A DNA stretch of 39,369 bases from Fidelibacterota bacterium (GTDB taxonomy: Bacteria; Fidelibacterota; Marinisomatia; Marinisomatales; TCS56): NCBI GenBank assembly GCA_013203115.1, contig JABMQW010000077.1:1-39369 (forward strand), written 5' to 3'. A program made the translations under genes and the position numbers. The notes under the pieces were generated by a model. It saw nothing but the letters and a program-made list of their open reading frames with translations. It was not told where the DNA came from and did no database searches. Every line of letters starts with the position of its first letter. Position 1 is the stretch's first letter. Below, one piece after another: positions 9,168 to 16,724 of this stretch.

Positions 9168-10895
9168 ATGTGTCACACCCATATGATTTTTTTCCGAATG
9201 GAAGACCGTACAACACCGAAAAACTGTTTTATAATAAGGACATTTGTTGGTTATTTAGTATGTTTATTATTTGTTCTATTACCGACCTTTGCTTCAGAGA
9301 TTACTTTTTTAGTAACTGTTCCTGAAGAAACTGCCACGACGGATACAATCTACATCTGGGGCAGCGCTCCGGAGCTTGGGAATTGGGACATTGACGCCGT
9401 ATTCCTAACTGAAAACACTAATGGAAATTGGGAACTCCAGGCAGATTTAACAGTCAATGAAACTGTCTATTATAAATACACAAAAGGGAGCTCTTCAACG
9501 GTAGAACGTGGTCCTATCGGGGAGCTGATCGATTTTCGAATACTGGAAGTCCCCGATAGTACATTAGTAGTTCGTGATACAGTTTTCAGATGGCCGCGGA
9601 TTGGACCCTATCTCTCATGGGTAAATGATCCACAGACCACAATGACTATTTCATGGAGTACTGAAACGGTGGGTGACGGTTTAGTAGAGTTCGGACCGGA
9701 TGACAGTTATGGTTTTAGTGGCTATGATTCATCCTTTGGGGTATTGCATAGCGTGGAACTGACCGGATTGGAACCTTCGGCAGAGTATCATTATCGAGTA
9801 CTTTCATCCACCGGGGAAATAGGAACCGACCATACCTTCTCCACCGCTAAATTCTACACTGAACCCTTCACTTTTGTCGCCTACGGTGATACCCGAACCA
9901 ATGATGTTCACCGGGGAATGGTTGTCTCCCGAATTATCGAAATTAATCCCGATCTTGTTTTTAATACGGGAGATTTGGTTGAAAATGGTGAATACCCGGA
10001 TCTGTGGAGAAAGTGGTTTACTACTAATCAGGTACTTTTGGAAGATACACCCTTTTTCGTCGCTCTTGGTAATCATGAACAAAATGCCACGATTTATTTT
10101 AATTATTGGCATTTCCCCGGGAATGAACAATGGTATTCTATAAATTACGGGAATGCCCATTTTATTTGTTTAAACACGGAAACTAACCTTTACGGCGATC
10201 AACGGACTTGGCTGGAAACCGACTTGATTGCTGCCAGTGATTCAGCAGTATGGATTTTTGTCTTCTTTCACCGTCCTCCCTATAGTTCCGGGGACCACGG
10301 CAGTGATATTTCTGTCCGGCAAGCCTGGTGTAGTCTGTTTGAAACCTACGGTGTCGACATCGTATTCAATGGTCATGACCACAATTATGAAAGATCCCTC
10401 ATCAACGATGTTTATTACATTGTCACCGGAGGCGGTGGAGCTCCACTCCGCGCAGTGGGTAGCAGTAGCTGGACAATTTATTCCGAAAGCACTCTTCATT
10501 GTAATAATATTACCATTGAGGATTCACTATTAACATTAGCTGCCATTAAACCTGACGGCACTATTTTTGATTCCTTTTCTATCTATAAAGGAACTGTCAA
10601 TGTCACAGAAGATGTGAACAGGGGCTTGCTTACCTCTTTCCAACTACAGCAAAACTATCCTAATCCGTTTAATCCGGTTACTACGATTGAGTATTCTCTT
10701 CCGATTTCGGGAAATATGGCTTTGAAGATATTTAATGTTCTGGGGCAGGAGATTGAAACGCTGACTAGCGGGTGGCAAAAGCAGGGTAACTATCAGATCA
10801 TTTGGGAGACTGGTAATCTGCCATCCGGTATTTATTTTTGTCAATTAAGATTAAACGACTTCTCCCGGACTAAAAAATTGGTCCTGCAAAAATGA
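9168..10895 (+). CDS. Secreted purple-acid-phosphatase-like metallophosphoesterase with CBM20-like domain and T9SS sorting domain
   Basis: 575 residues from ATG 9168; in-frame ATGs at 9183 and 9198 are possible, and the signal sequence (IIRTFVGYLVCLLFVLLPTFAS) would begin close to the last one. Residues about 44-125 resemble a CBM20 starch-binding domain (ITFLVTVPEE, IYIWGSAPELGNWD, YYKYTKGSS). An FN3-like segment of the purple acid phosphatase type follows at about 140-225 (PQTTMTISWSTETVGDGLVEFG). The metallophosphoesterase core at about 233-450 carries the metal-binding motifs GDTR, FNTGDLVENG, GNHE, HRPPY and FNGHDHNYERS. The C-terminus is a type-A sorting domain with NYPNPFNPVTTIEY. The likely role is hydrolysis of phosphate esters at the cell surface, with the CBM tethering it to glucan; specificity is not evident. 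The next gene begins in the ATGA overlap. Confidence 0.88.
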   Translation: MCHTHMIFFRMEDRTTPKNCFIIRTFVGYLVCLLFVLLPTFASEITFLVTVPEETATTDTIYIWGSAPELGNWDIDAVFLTENTNGNWELQADLTVNETVYYKYTKGSSSTVERGPIGELIDFRILEVPDSTLVVRDTVFRWPRIGPYLSWVNDPQTTMTISWSTETVGDGLVEFGPDDSYGFSGYDSSFGVLHSVELTGLEPSAEYHYRVLSSTGEIGTDHTFSTAKFYTEPFTFVAYGDTRTNDVHRGMVVSRIIEINPDLVFNTGDLVENGEYPDLWRKWFTTNQVLLEDTPFFVALGNHEQNATIYFNYWHFPGNEQWYSINYGNAHFICLNTETNLYGDQRTWLETDLIAASDSAVWIFVFFHRPPYSSGDHGSDISVRQAWCSLFETYGVDIVFNGHDHNYERSLINDVYYIVTGGGGAPLRAVGSSSWTIYSESTLHCNNITIEDSLLTLAAIKPDGTIFDSFSIYKGTVNVTEDVNRGLLTSFQLQQNYPNPFNPVTTIEYSLPISGNMALKIFNVLGQEIETLTSGWQKQGNYQIIWETGNLPSGIYFCQLRLNDFSRTKKLVLQK

Positions 10896-13633
10896 GCTTA
10901 TACCTGATTAAAATTCAAGTAATTTTTATTACGGTAATATCTTTTTCTTTTGCAGCTACTATTTTTGTTCCCGCCGATGTGGATTCTATCCAGGGTGGTA
11001 TAAATATAGCGAATAATGGTGACACCGTTCTGGTAGCGCCGGGGATCTATCAGGAATCCATTAACTTTTTGGGCAAGGATATTGTGGTACTGAGCGAACT
11101 GGGAATGGATAGCACAATTATTCAAGGCGATAGTACACAAAGAGTTGTCACCTTTGAAAACGGTGAAAGCCACAATGCCATGATCATTGGTTTTACCATT
11201 GAAAATGGCAATGGCGGAATTATCTGTTTGGAAAATTCTAATCCGACAATCCTCCACTGTAGAATCAGAAATAATAATGCCACTATTGAGTTGAATACTG
11301 GATTTCTTTATGGTGGTGGTGGAGTAGCCAGTATTAATTCGGCTCCATTGATTATGAATTCAATCATTTATCGGAATGAAACATCAAGATTTGGTGGAGG
11401 TATTTTTACAGATGGATTTTCGCCACTTAAATTAACTAACTGTATAGTTTACAATAACCGATCTTTAGCATTTGATGGTATATTATACTTAAATAGCAAT
11501 AATTTAATTTTTAATTCAATTATTTGGGAGAATGATATTTTTCCTGATTATCTCGATAATTCTAATGAATTTCTTTATTGTGATATACAGGGTGGCTGGA
11601 TCGGCGAAGGTAATATCGATCAACTTCCGCAATTTGTTGATGCTGAAAATGGAAATTTTCACTTACAGCCGACTTCTCCCTGCATCGATGCTGGGTATCC
11701 TATGGCATTTTATAATGATCTTGATGATACCCGCAATGATATGGGTGCCTATGGTGGAAGCGGATTCTCGGTTGAGTTCCTGGAATTGGAGATGGGGAAA
11801 GTGGCGTTACAAACCAATAACACCTATCCCTTCAAAATTTACAATTTGCGAAGTCAACCCCTCACTATTTCAAGTCTTACTTTTTCTAATCCCGGTTCTT
11901 TCAATTCTAATTTATCATTACCATTTGACGTACCTGCTTATACCATACAGGAGATTCCTGTTACTTTTGAGCCTGGAGTTGTTGGTCCCGATTCCAGCGA
12001 ATTGACAATTTCTCTGACCGATGCTGTATTTACCGATTCAATCACCATCAATTTAAAAGGTGAGGGTGTGGGATTTTGTGGCCATTGGGTCTTTAGAAGA
12101 ATGGGAATTCTGGATGCCGGTTTGGTCAGTACACTATTTAAAAACTATAGTGAAATCACCGACTATCCGAATGAGCCATCCGCCAATTGGCCTTCCCTTG
12201 GTAAACATTATTGCGATGGGGTTGCTTTCATCATCCAGGCCGAAACACAGGATATTAGTGGAAACATCATTCATCCTATGGAGACCCAATACCGGGAATT
12301 TGTAGATAAGAGTCCGGAAGACATACCTTGGGGTTGGGAACCTCTACCCGGTTATTTTAATCCTCTATTCTTTGAGACGCCAGCTATGAGTAATCAGTCC
12401 CAAAGTTGGCCCACTCACTGGCCTAATCGACCACCGCAATGGGATGGCTATTGGGATGGGTTTAACGGACGCGGTGTAACCATCGCCGATCAGGAAACAT
12501 ATTTTGTGATTGACGATTATCAAGACCAGGAATGGGACTTTTATCCGACAAGTGAAGATACATCCCGTGGGGGACTTGGGCTTGTTGTAGACGTCCGTGG
12601 TTACGCGTGGAATGATCCACGGTATGAAGACATTCTTCTCTGGCATTATACTATTAAAAACATTTCGGATTTCGATTATCAGCAAGTCGTACTGGGATTA
12701 TATATTGATGCCGGTATCGGTGGAGTAGAGGATGGTGGTGATGATTGTGGAACCTACCTTCCTGAAGAAAAAATGGTTTATTTTTATGATACCGATGGTT
12801 ATGGTTCTCCCGATAATTGGTATCCGGTTGGTTATATGGGATTTAAATTTTTAGAAATGCCCGGGGATTCTTATGATGGCATTGATAATGATGGAGATGG
12901 GTTAGTTGATGAGTCCAGGGATAATGGTATTGATGACGATGGTGATTGGAATCCAATGACTGATGATGTAGGTATGGACGGTGTCCCGGGAACCGGTGAT
13001 TCCGGGGAGAGTGATGGGATTCCGACCATTGGCGAACCTAATTTTGATAAAACGGACCCCGCTGAATCCGATGATTTAACGGTTAACACGGCGAGGTTTT
13101 TCGCAACTCATGAATATGAACTTAGGGATGACGAAGAAAACTGGCAGATATTCACCAGCGGTATAATTGAATATGATATATGTCCTAACAACTTGGCCAG
13201 TTTTATTATTTCCGAATCTTTCCCCTTACACAGCGGTGAAACTACTTACTTTTCCATGGCTGTTGTCTTTGGTGAAGATCTGGATGATCTGTTAACTAAT
13301 GCCGGGGCAATTTCTGCTTTAAGTATCGACCAAAATGATAAAAACTTGCTACCACAGATGGTTTACCTTTATCCAAACTATCCCAATCCGTTTAATCCCA
13401 TAACCACAATTCGTTATCAATTAATGCAGGATAGTCATGTGACTTTAGCTGTTTACGACATTCTGGGTCGGGAAATTCGCACGCTGGTCGATCGTGAGAT
13501 GACCGCCGACAATCACAGTATTTTATGGGATGCAAAAAATAATGCGGGCAAAACTGTCGCTTCCGGTGTCTATATTTATCAACTGAAAGTTGGTGATTTT
13601 CGGACTGTTAAAAAAATGGTTTTATTGAGGTAA
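10892..13633 (+). CDS. Secreted beta-helix protein fused to the module shared with the large secreted protein; T9SS sorting domain
   Basis: 913 residues, start overlapping the upstream stop (ATGA). After a signal peptide (about 1-22) comes a right-handed parallel beta-helix region to about 290 (FVPADVDSIQGGINIANNGD, VAPGIYQESINF, FTIENGNGGIICLENSNPTI), as in pectin-lyase-fold and DUF1565 proteins. An Ig-like HYDIN/choice-of-anchor-D-type segment spans about 295-395 (FKIYNLRSQPLTISSLTFSN, IPVTFEPG). Residues about 402-805 repeat the module of the protein at 3361-6678, including NEPSANWPSLGKHYCDGVA, HPMETQYREFVD and the Asp-rich DGIDNDGDGLVDE. It ends in NYPNPFNPITTIRY...VKKMVLLR, a type-A sorting domain. 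No polysaccharide lyase or hydrolase catalytic set was recognised, so it may be a surface adhesin or glycan-binding protein. Confidence 0.87.
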   Translation: MSLYLIKIQVIFITVISFSFAATIFVPADVDSIQGGINIANNGDTVLVAPGIYQESINFLGKDIVVLSELGMDSTIIQGDSTQRVVTFENGESHNAMIIGFTIENGNGGIICLENSNPTILHCRIRNNNATIELNTGFLYGGGGVASINSAPLIMNSIIYRNETSRFGGGIFTDGFSPLKLTNCIVYNNRSLAFDGILYLNSNNLIFNSIIWENDIFPDYLDNSNEFLYCDIQGGWIGEGNIDQLPQFVDAENGNFHLQPTSPCIDAGYPMAFYNDLDDTRNDMGAYGGSGFSVEFLELEMGKVALQTNNTYPFKIYNLRSQPLTISSLTFSNPGSFNSNLSLPFDVPAYTIQEIPVTFEPGVVGPDSSELTISLTDAVFTDSITINLKGEGVGFCGHWVFRRMGILDAGLVSTLFKNYSEITDYPNEPSANWPSLGKHYCDGVAFIIQAETQDISGNIIHPMETQYREFVDKSPEDIPWGWEPLPGYFNPLFFETPAMSNQSQSWPTHWPNRPPQWDGYWDGFNGRGVTIADQETYFVIDDYQDQEWDFYPTSEDTSRGGLGLVVDVRGYAWNDPRYEDILLWHYTIKNISDFDYQQVVLGLYIDAGIGGVEDGGDDCGTYLPEEKMVYFYDTDGYGSPDNWYPVGYMGFKFLEMPGDSYDGIDNDGDGLVDESRDNGIDDDGDWNPMTDDVGMDGVPGTGDSGESDGIPTIGEPNFDKTDPAESDDLTVNTARFFATHEYELRDDEENWQIFTSGIIEYDICPNNLASFIISESFPLHSGETTYFSMAVVFGEDLDDLLTNAGAISALSIDQNDKNLLPQMVYLYPNYPNPFNPITTIRYQLMQDSHVTLAVYDILGREIRTLVDREMTADNHSILWDAKNNAGKTVASGVYIYQLKVGDFRTVKKMVLLR

Positions 13634-13696
13634 AAGAATGTCTGTCCAAAATGATATTGTGAAGGAGTATTCCAACTAAATGTCAAGGATTTTCAG

Positions 13697-15016
13697 GTGG
13701 AATTATTGAAGAAGTTAATGCAGAATAATACAGTCTGTTTTTTGTCTTTTACTGTTATCTTCCTGCTGAGCTGCGGAAAAGTTTCTGACACGGACGGAAT
13801 CGTGCGGTTAACCTATTGGTCATCCACTAATCCCTATGAAATCGAACTTGCTGAAGAACTTGTTTCCGAATGGAATTCCGCTCATCCTGATACGCAGGTG
13901 ATTCTGCAGCCCTTGCCAGAAGGACGGAGCGGCGAAGAAGTGCTGATTATTGCAGCGGCCGGCGGTACCGCTCCGGATATTTGTTCAAATGTCCCTCCGG
14001 TGATTGTTCCTCTTTTGGCTAAAGGCCATGTTCTTGTGCCCGTTGATAGTTTCGACGATGGACGTGATTATCTCGCTCAACGTATTCCCGAAGATTTATT
14101 GCATACGTTTGTTGCCGCTGATGGAAAGCTGTACCAGATACCTTGGAAAGGAAATCCGGTTATGGTGCAGTACAATATGGGTATCCTTAAAGAAGTTGGT
14201 TACGATCATCTGCCTGCTACTTGGTCGGAATGGGCGGAATTGGCAGAACTGGTGAGCGGTGATACGGATGGTGACGGACGGGACGATCGCTGGATGGGAG
14301 ATATCAACATCATCTCGGAATGGCGCCAACGTCTATTTGATTTCTACCCCTTTTTTATAGCTGCCAGTGGTGGTCAAACCATTCTAAAAAATAACTGTGA
14401 AATCAATTTTGATAACCAGGTAACACTGGATATATTCGCATTTTTTGCACGTGGTTTCCAGGAAGGCTGGTACGCCAATTCCACTTTTATCGGTGATCAA
14501 TTCCTGCGGGGACACATAACCGCCCATATAACGGGCCCTTGGAATATTTCGCATACCGAACGGTTTAAACCCGCGGGCTTCGAATATGCCTTCGGACCTA
14601 TTCCGGTGCCGGATGATTTTAAAGGAGATTATTACACTTTCGGCGATCCGAAAAGTATTGGGATATTTTCGACGGCCAAACACCCGGAAGCAGCCTGGAA
14701 TTTTGTGAAATTCCTTATCTCACGCCAGGCGGACCTGCGTTTACTGGAAATATGTGCGCAACTGCCGCTCCGGAAAAACCTGCTGCCAGACTCACTGTAT
14801 ATTCCCTATTTCAGAGAGAATCCGATGATGGGACAATTTGCCGAATTGGTGCCCTATACCCGTGGATTTGACCAGAATCCGGCCTTACAGGAAGTATTTG
14901 ACGCTATTAATGAACAGTTTGATGCGGTCTGTATTCAACGCCGGAGGGACCCGCAGCAGGGTCTTAGCCGAGCCGTAAAAAGGAGTGCTAACGTATTGAA
15001 AGCCCGGGGGCTTTAA
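13697..15016 (+). CDS. Sugar ABC transporter solute-binding lipoprotein (family 1)
   Basis: 439 residues from GTG 13697, which has AAGGA 7 bases upstream; ATG 13718 is an alternative. A lipoprotein signal ends FLLSC (Cys26). The mature sequence is that of family-1 extracellular solute-binding proteins of CUT1 importers: IVRLTYWSSTNPYEIELAEE, LVSEWNSAHPDTQVILQPLP, IIAAAGGTAPDICSNVPPV, YQIPWKGNPVMVQYNMGILKE, WAELAELVSGDTDGDGRDD and HPEAAWNFVKFLISR. It would capture a mono- or oligosaccharide in the periplasm and deliver it to the two permeases encoded directly downstream (1-base gaps). The ATPase is encoded further on at 21767. The substrate cannot be read from sequence; nearby GH130, GH63-like and GH32 enzymes suggest a small glycoside. 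Confidence 0.93.
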   Translation: MELLKKLMQNNTVCFLSFTVIFLLSCGKVSDTDGIVRLTYWSSTNPYEIELAEELVSEWNSAHPDTQVILQPLPEGRSGEEVLIIAAAGGTAPDICSNVPPVIVPLLAKGHVLVPVDSFDDGRDYLAQRIPEDLLHTFVAADGKLYQIPWKGNPVMVQYNMGILKEVGYDHLPATWSEWAELAELVSGDTDGDGRDDRWMGDINIISEWRQRLFDFYPFFIAASGGQTILKNNCEINFDNQVTLDIFAFFARGFQEGWYANSTFIGDQFLRGHITAHITGPWNISHTERFKPAGFEYAFGPIPVPDDFKGDYYTFGDPKSIGIFSTAKHPEAAWNFVKFLISRQADLRLLEICAQLPLRKNLLPDSLYIPYFRENPMMGQFAELVPYTRGFDQNPALQEVFDAINEQFDAVCIQRRRDPQQGLSRAVKRSANVLKARGL

Positions 15017-15017
15017 G

Positions 15018-15899
15018 ATGAAGTTGCCAACAATAAAAATGGTCAGCCGTGAACAGCGGGCGGGACACTTGCTGGTTGCGCCCTATTATATCTTTTTTGC
15101 TTTGTTTGTTGCCTATCCTTTAATCTTTTCCTTCGTATTGGTTTTTCACCGCTGGTCGATTGTGGGGCCGCTTGAGTGGGTAGGTTTAAGCAATTTCATC
15201 GAGCTTGGCGGCGATCCTTTGTTCTGGAAATCAATTGGAAATACATTAATATTTCTAATAATTCATGTTCCGTTACAAGTGTCTTTCGCTTTAGTGTTGG
15301 CGGCGATCCTGAATAGCAAAATCCCCGCTCAGGGCGTTTTCAGGGCTGCTTTTTTCCTCCCGGTTGTCGTGTCTGGCGTGGCCGTTACTATCCTGTGGAA
15401 ACAGATGTTTTCCACCAATCTGGGAATACTGAACCAGCTATTATATGAATTTGGTATCGATCCGGTACCTTGGGTTACTGATCCGAGTTGGGCTATGCCT
15501 TCGATCGCGATGATGGCAACCTGGAAGAATATCGGCCTGTATGTGGTGCTCTTTCTGGCCGGATTGCAAGGTATTCCAAGACACTTATATGAGGCCGCGG
15601 ATATTGATGGCGCTTCAACCGTGCAAAAGTTTTTTCATATTACCATACCGGCGATAAACCCGGTTTTCGTGGTGGTGTTGATCTTATCCACATTGGGAGG
15701 ATTCAGCCTGTTTATTGAGCCCTATGTCATTACCGGAGGAGGACCGATGAATTCAACCCTTTCCGGTGTCCTTTATATTTATCGCCAGGCTTTCTCGTTT
15801 TTCAGAATGGGTTATGCCGCTACGATTGGTTTTGCCCTGGCATTTATTGTCATGACAGTGGTTATCATTCAACGCCGCTTTGTGGAGCGCGAGGTTTAG
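15018..15899 (+). CDS. Sugar ABC transporter permease, MalF/UgpA type
   Basis: 293 residues with about six hydrophobic segments, beginning with HLLVAPYYIFFALFVAYPLI, the usual first helix of CUT1 MalF/UgpA permeases. The cytoplasmic EAA loop that contacts the ATPase is present (YEAADIDGASTVQKFFHITI followed by PAINP). The length is typical of the small MalF-type subunits that lack the large periplasmic loop of E. coli MalF. It lies 1 base after the binding-protein gene, and the second permease starts immediately after its stop, so the three are certainly co-transcribed. The gene product forms the inner-membrane channel together with the partner permease and imports the sugar bound by the upstream lipoprotein. 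Confidence 0.95.
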   Translation: MKLPTIKMVSREQRAGHLLVAPYYIFFALFVAYPLIFSFVLVFHRWSIVGPLEWVGLSNFIELGGDPLFWKSIGNTLIFLIIHVPLQVSFALVLAAILNSKIPAQGVFRAAFFLPVVVSGVAVTILWKQMFSTNLGILNQLLYEFGIDPVPWVTDPSWAMPSIAMMATWKNIGLYVVLFLAGLQGIPRHLYEAADIDGASTVQKFFHITIPAINPVFVVVLILSTLGGFSLFIEPYVITGGGPMNSTLSGVLYIYRQAFSFFRMGYAATIGFALAFIVMTVVIIQRRFVEREV

Positions 15900-16721
15900 A
15901 TGAAAGGTAAAATTAAAAAACTGTTTCTGCTCAGCTTACTCACCGTGCTGGCGTTGATGTTTATCTATCCCTTTTTCTGGATGATCGGCGGTACTTTAAA
16001 ACCCGAAATTGAAGTAATGAATTTCAGTCCTTTCGGCAGTAGCTGGTCACTCGATAGTTACCGGATAATGCTGGGTAAAATTCCGCTTTTCCGGGCCTTG
16101 TTTAACAGTATAATTGTATCGCTTATTTCGACCGTCAGCGTTTTGGTACTCAGTTCGATGACCGGCTATGCGCTGGCGCGCCTGCGCTTCCGTGGTCGCA
16201 GTGTCATCTTCAATATTATTCTCTTCACGATGGTTTTGCCTTTCCAACTAACCCTGATTCCGCTGTATGTGCTGATGGTGAAATTTGGCTGGGTGGATAC
16301 ATATGCCGCCCTCATTGTTCCGTATACAATAAGTGCTTTCGCGATTTTGCTCTTCCGCCAGTTTTTCATGCAGGTACCGCATGATCTTATTGACGCGGCC
16401 CGGATTGACGGGCTAAGCGAATTGGGGATTCTATTCAGGATTTTCTGGCCGCTCTCAAAGCCGGCCTTGATTACAGTCGGAATTATTCACTACATGGGTA
16501 TCTGGAATGAAGCCCTTTGGCCAATGATTGTAGTGCGCAAATTATCAATGATGACTATGCCACAGATGGTAGCTCTCTACGCGGTTGGTGGCCAAGCTGA
16601 ATCACAGGTGGGTACGCAACTCGCGGCGGCGACCCTTATGTCCCTTCCGATTATAATAATTTATCTCGTGCTACAACGCCATTTCATAGCAAGTATGGCC
16701 TCCTCAGGATTAAAAGGGTAG
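15900..16721 (+). CDS. Sugar ABC transporter permease, MalG/UgpE type
   Basis: 273 residues, starting directly after the stop codon of the first permease. The N-terminal helix (LFLLSLLTVLALMFIYPFFW followed by MIGGTLKP), the SMTGYALARLRFRGR motif and the EAA loop (IDAARIDGLSELGILFRIFW followed by PLSKPAL) identify a MalG/UgpE-type CUT1 permease. Length and the roughly six membrane segments are normal for the family. It forms a heterodimeric channel with the upstream permease, powered by the MsmK/UgpC-type ATPase encoded at 21767. A secreted T9SS cargo gene begins 3 bases downstream, which ties surface export and sugar import into one operon. Confidence 0.95.
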   Translation: MKGKIKKLFLLSLLTVLALMFIYPFFWMIGGTLKPEIEVMNFSPFGSSWSLDSYRIMLGKIPLFRALFNSIIVSLISTVSVLVLSSMTGYALARLRFRGRSVIFNIILFTMVLPFQLTLIPLYVLMVKFGWVDTYAALIVPYTISAFAILLFRQFFMQVPHDLIDAARIDGLSELGILFRIFWPLSKPALITVGIIHYMGIWNEALWPMIVVRKLSMMTMPQMVALYAVGGQAESQVGTQLAAATLMSLPIIIIYLVLQRHFIASMASSGLKG

Positions 16722-16724
16722 GTA

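Noticed and set aside
13638-13709. Two tiny ORFs (ATG 13638 and ATG 13680) before the binding-protein gene as a leader peptide
   Set aside because: They are 13 and 9 codons with no regulatory codon run and no attenuator hairpin.
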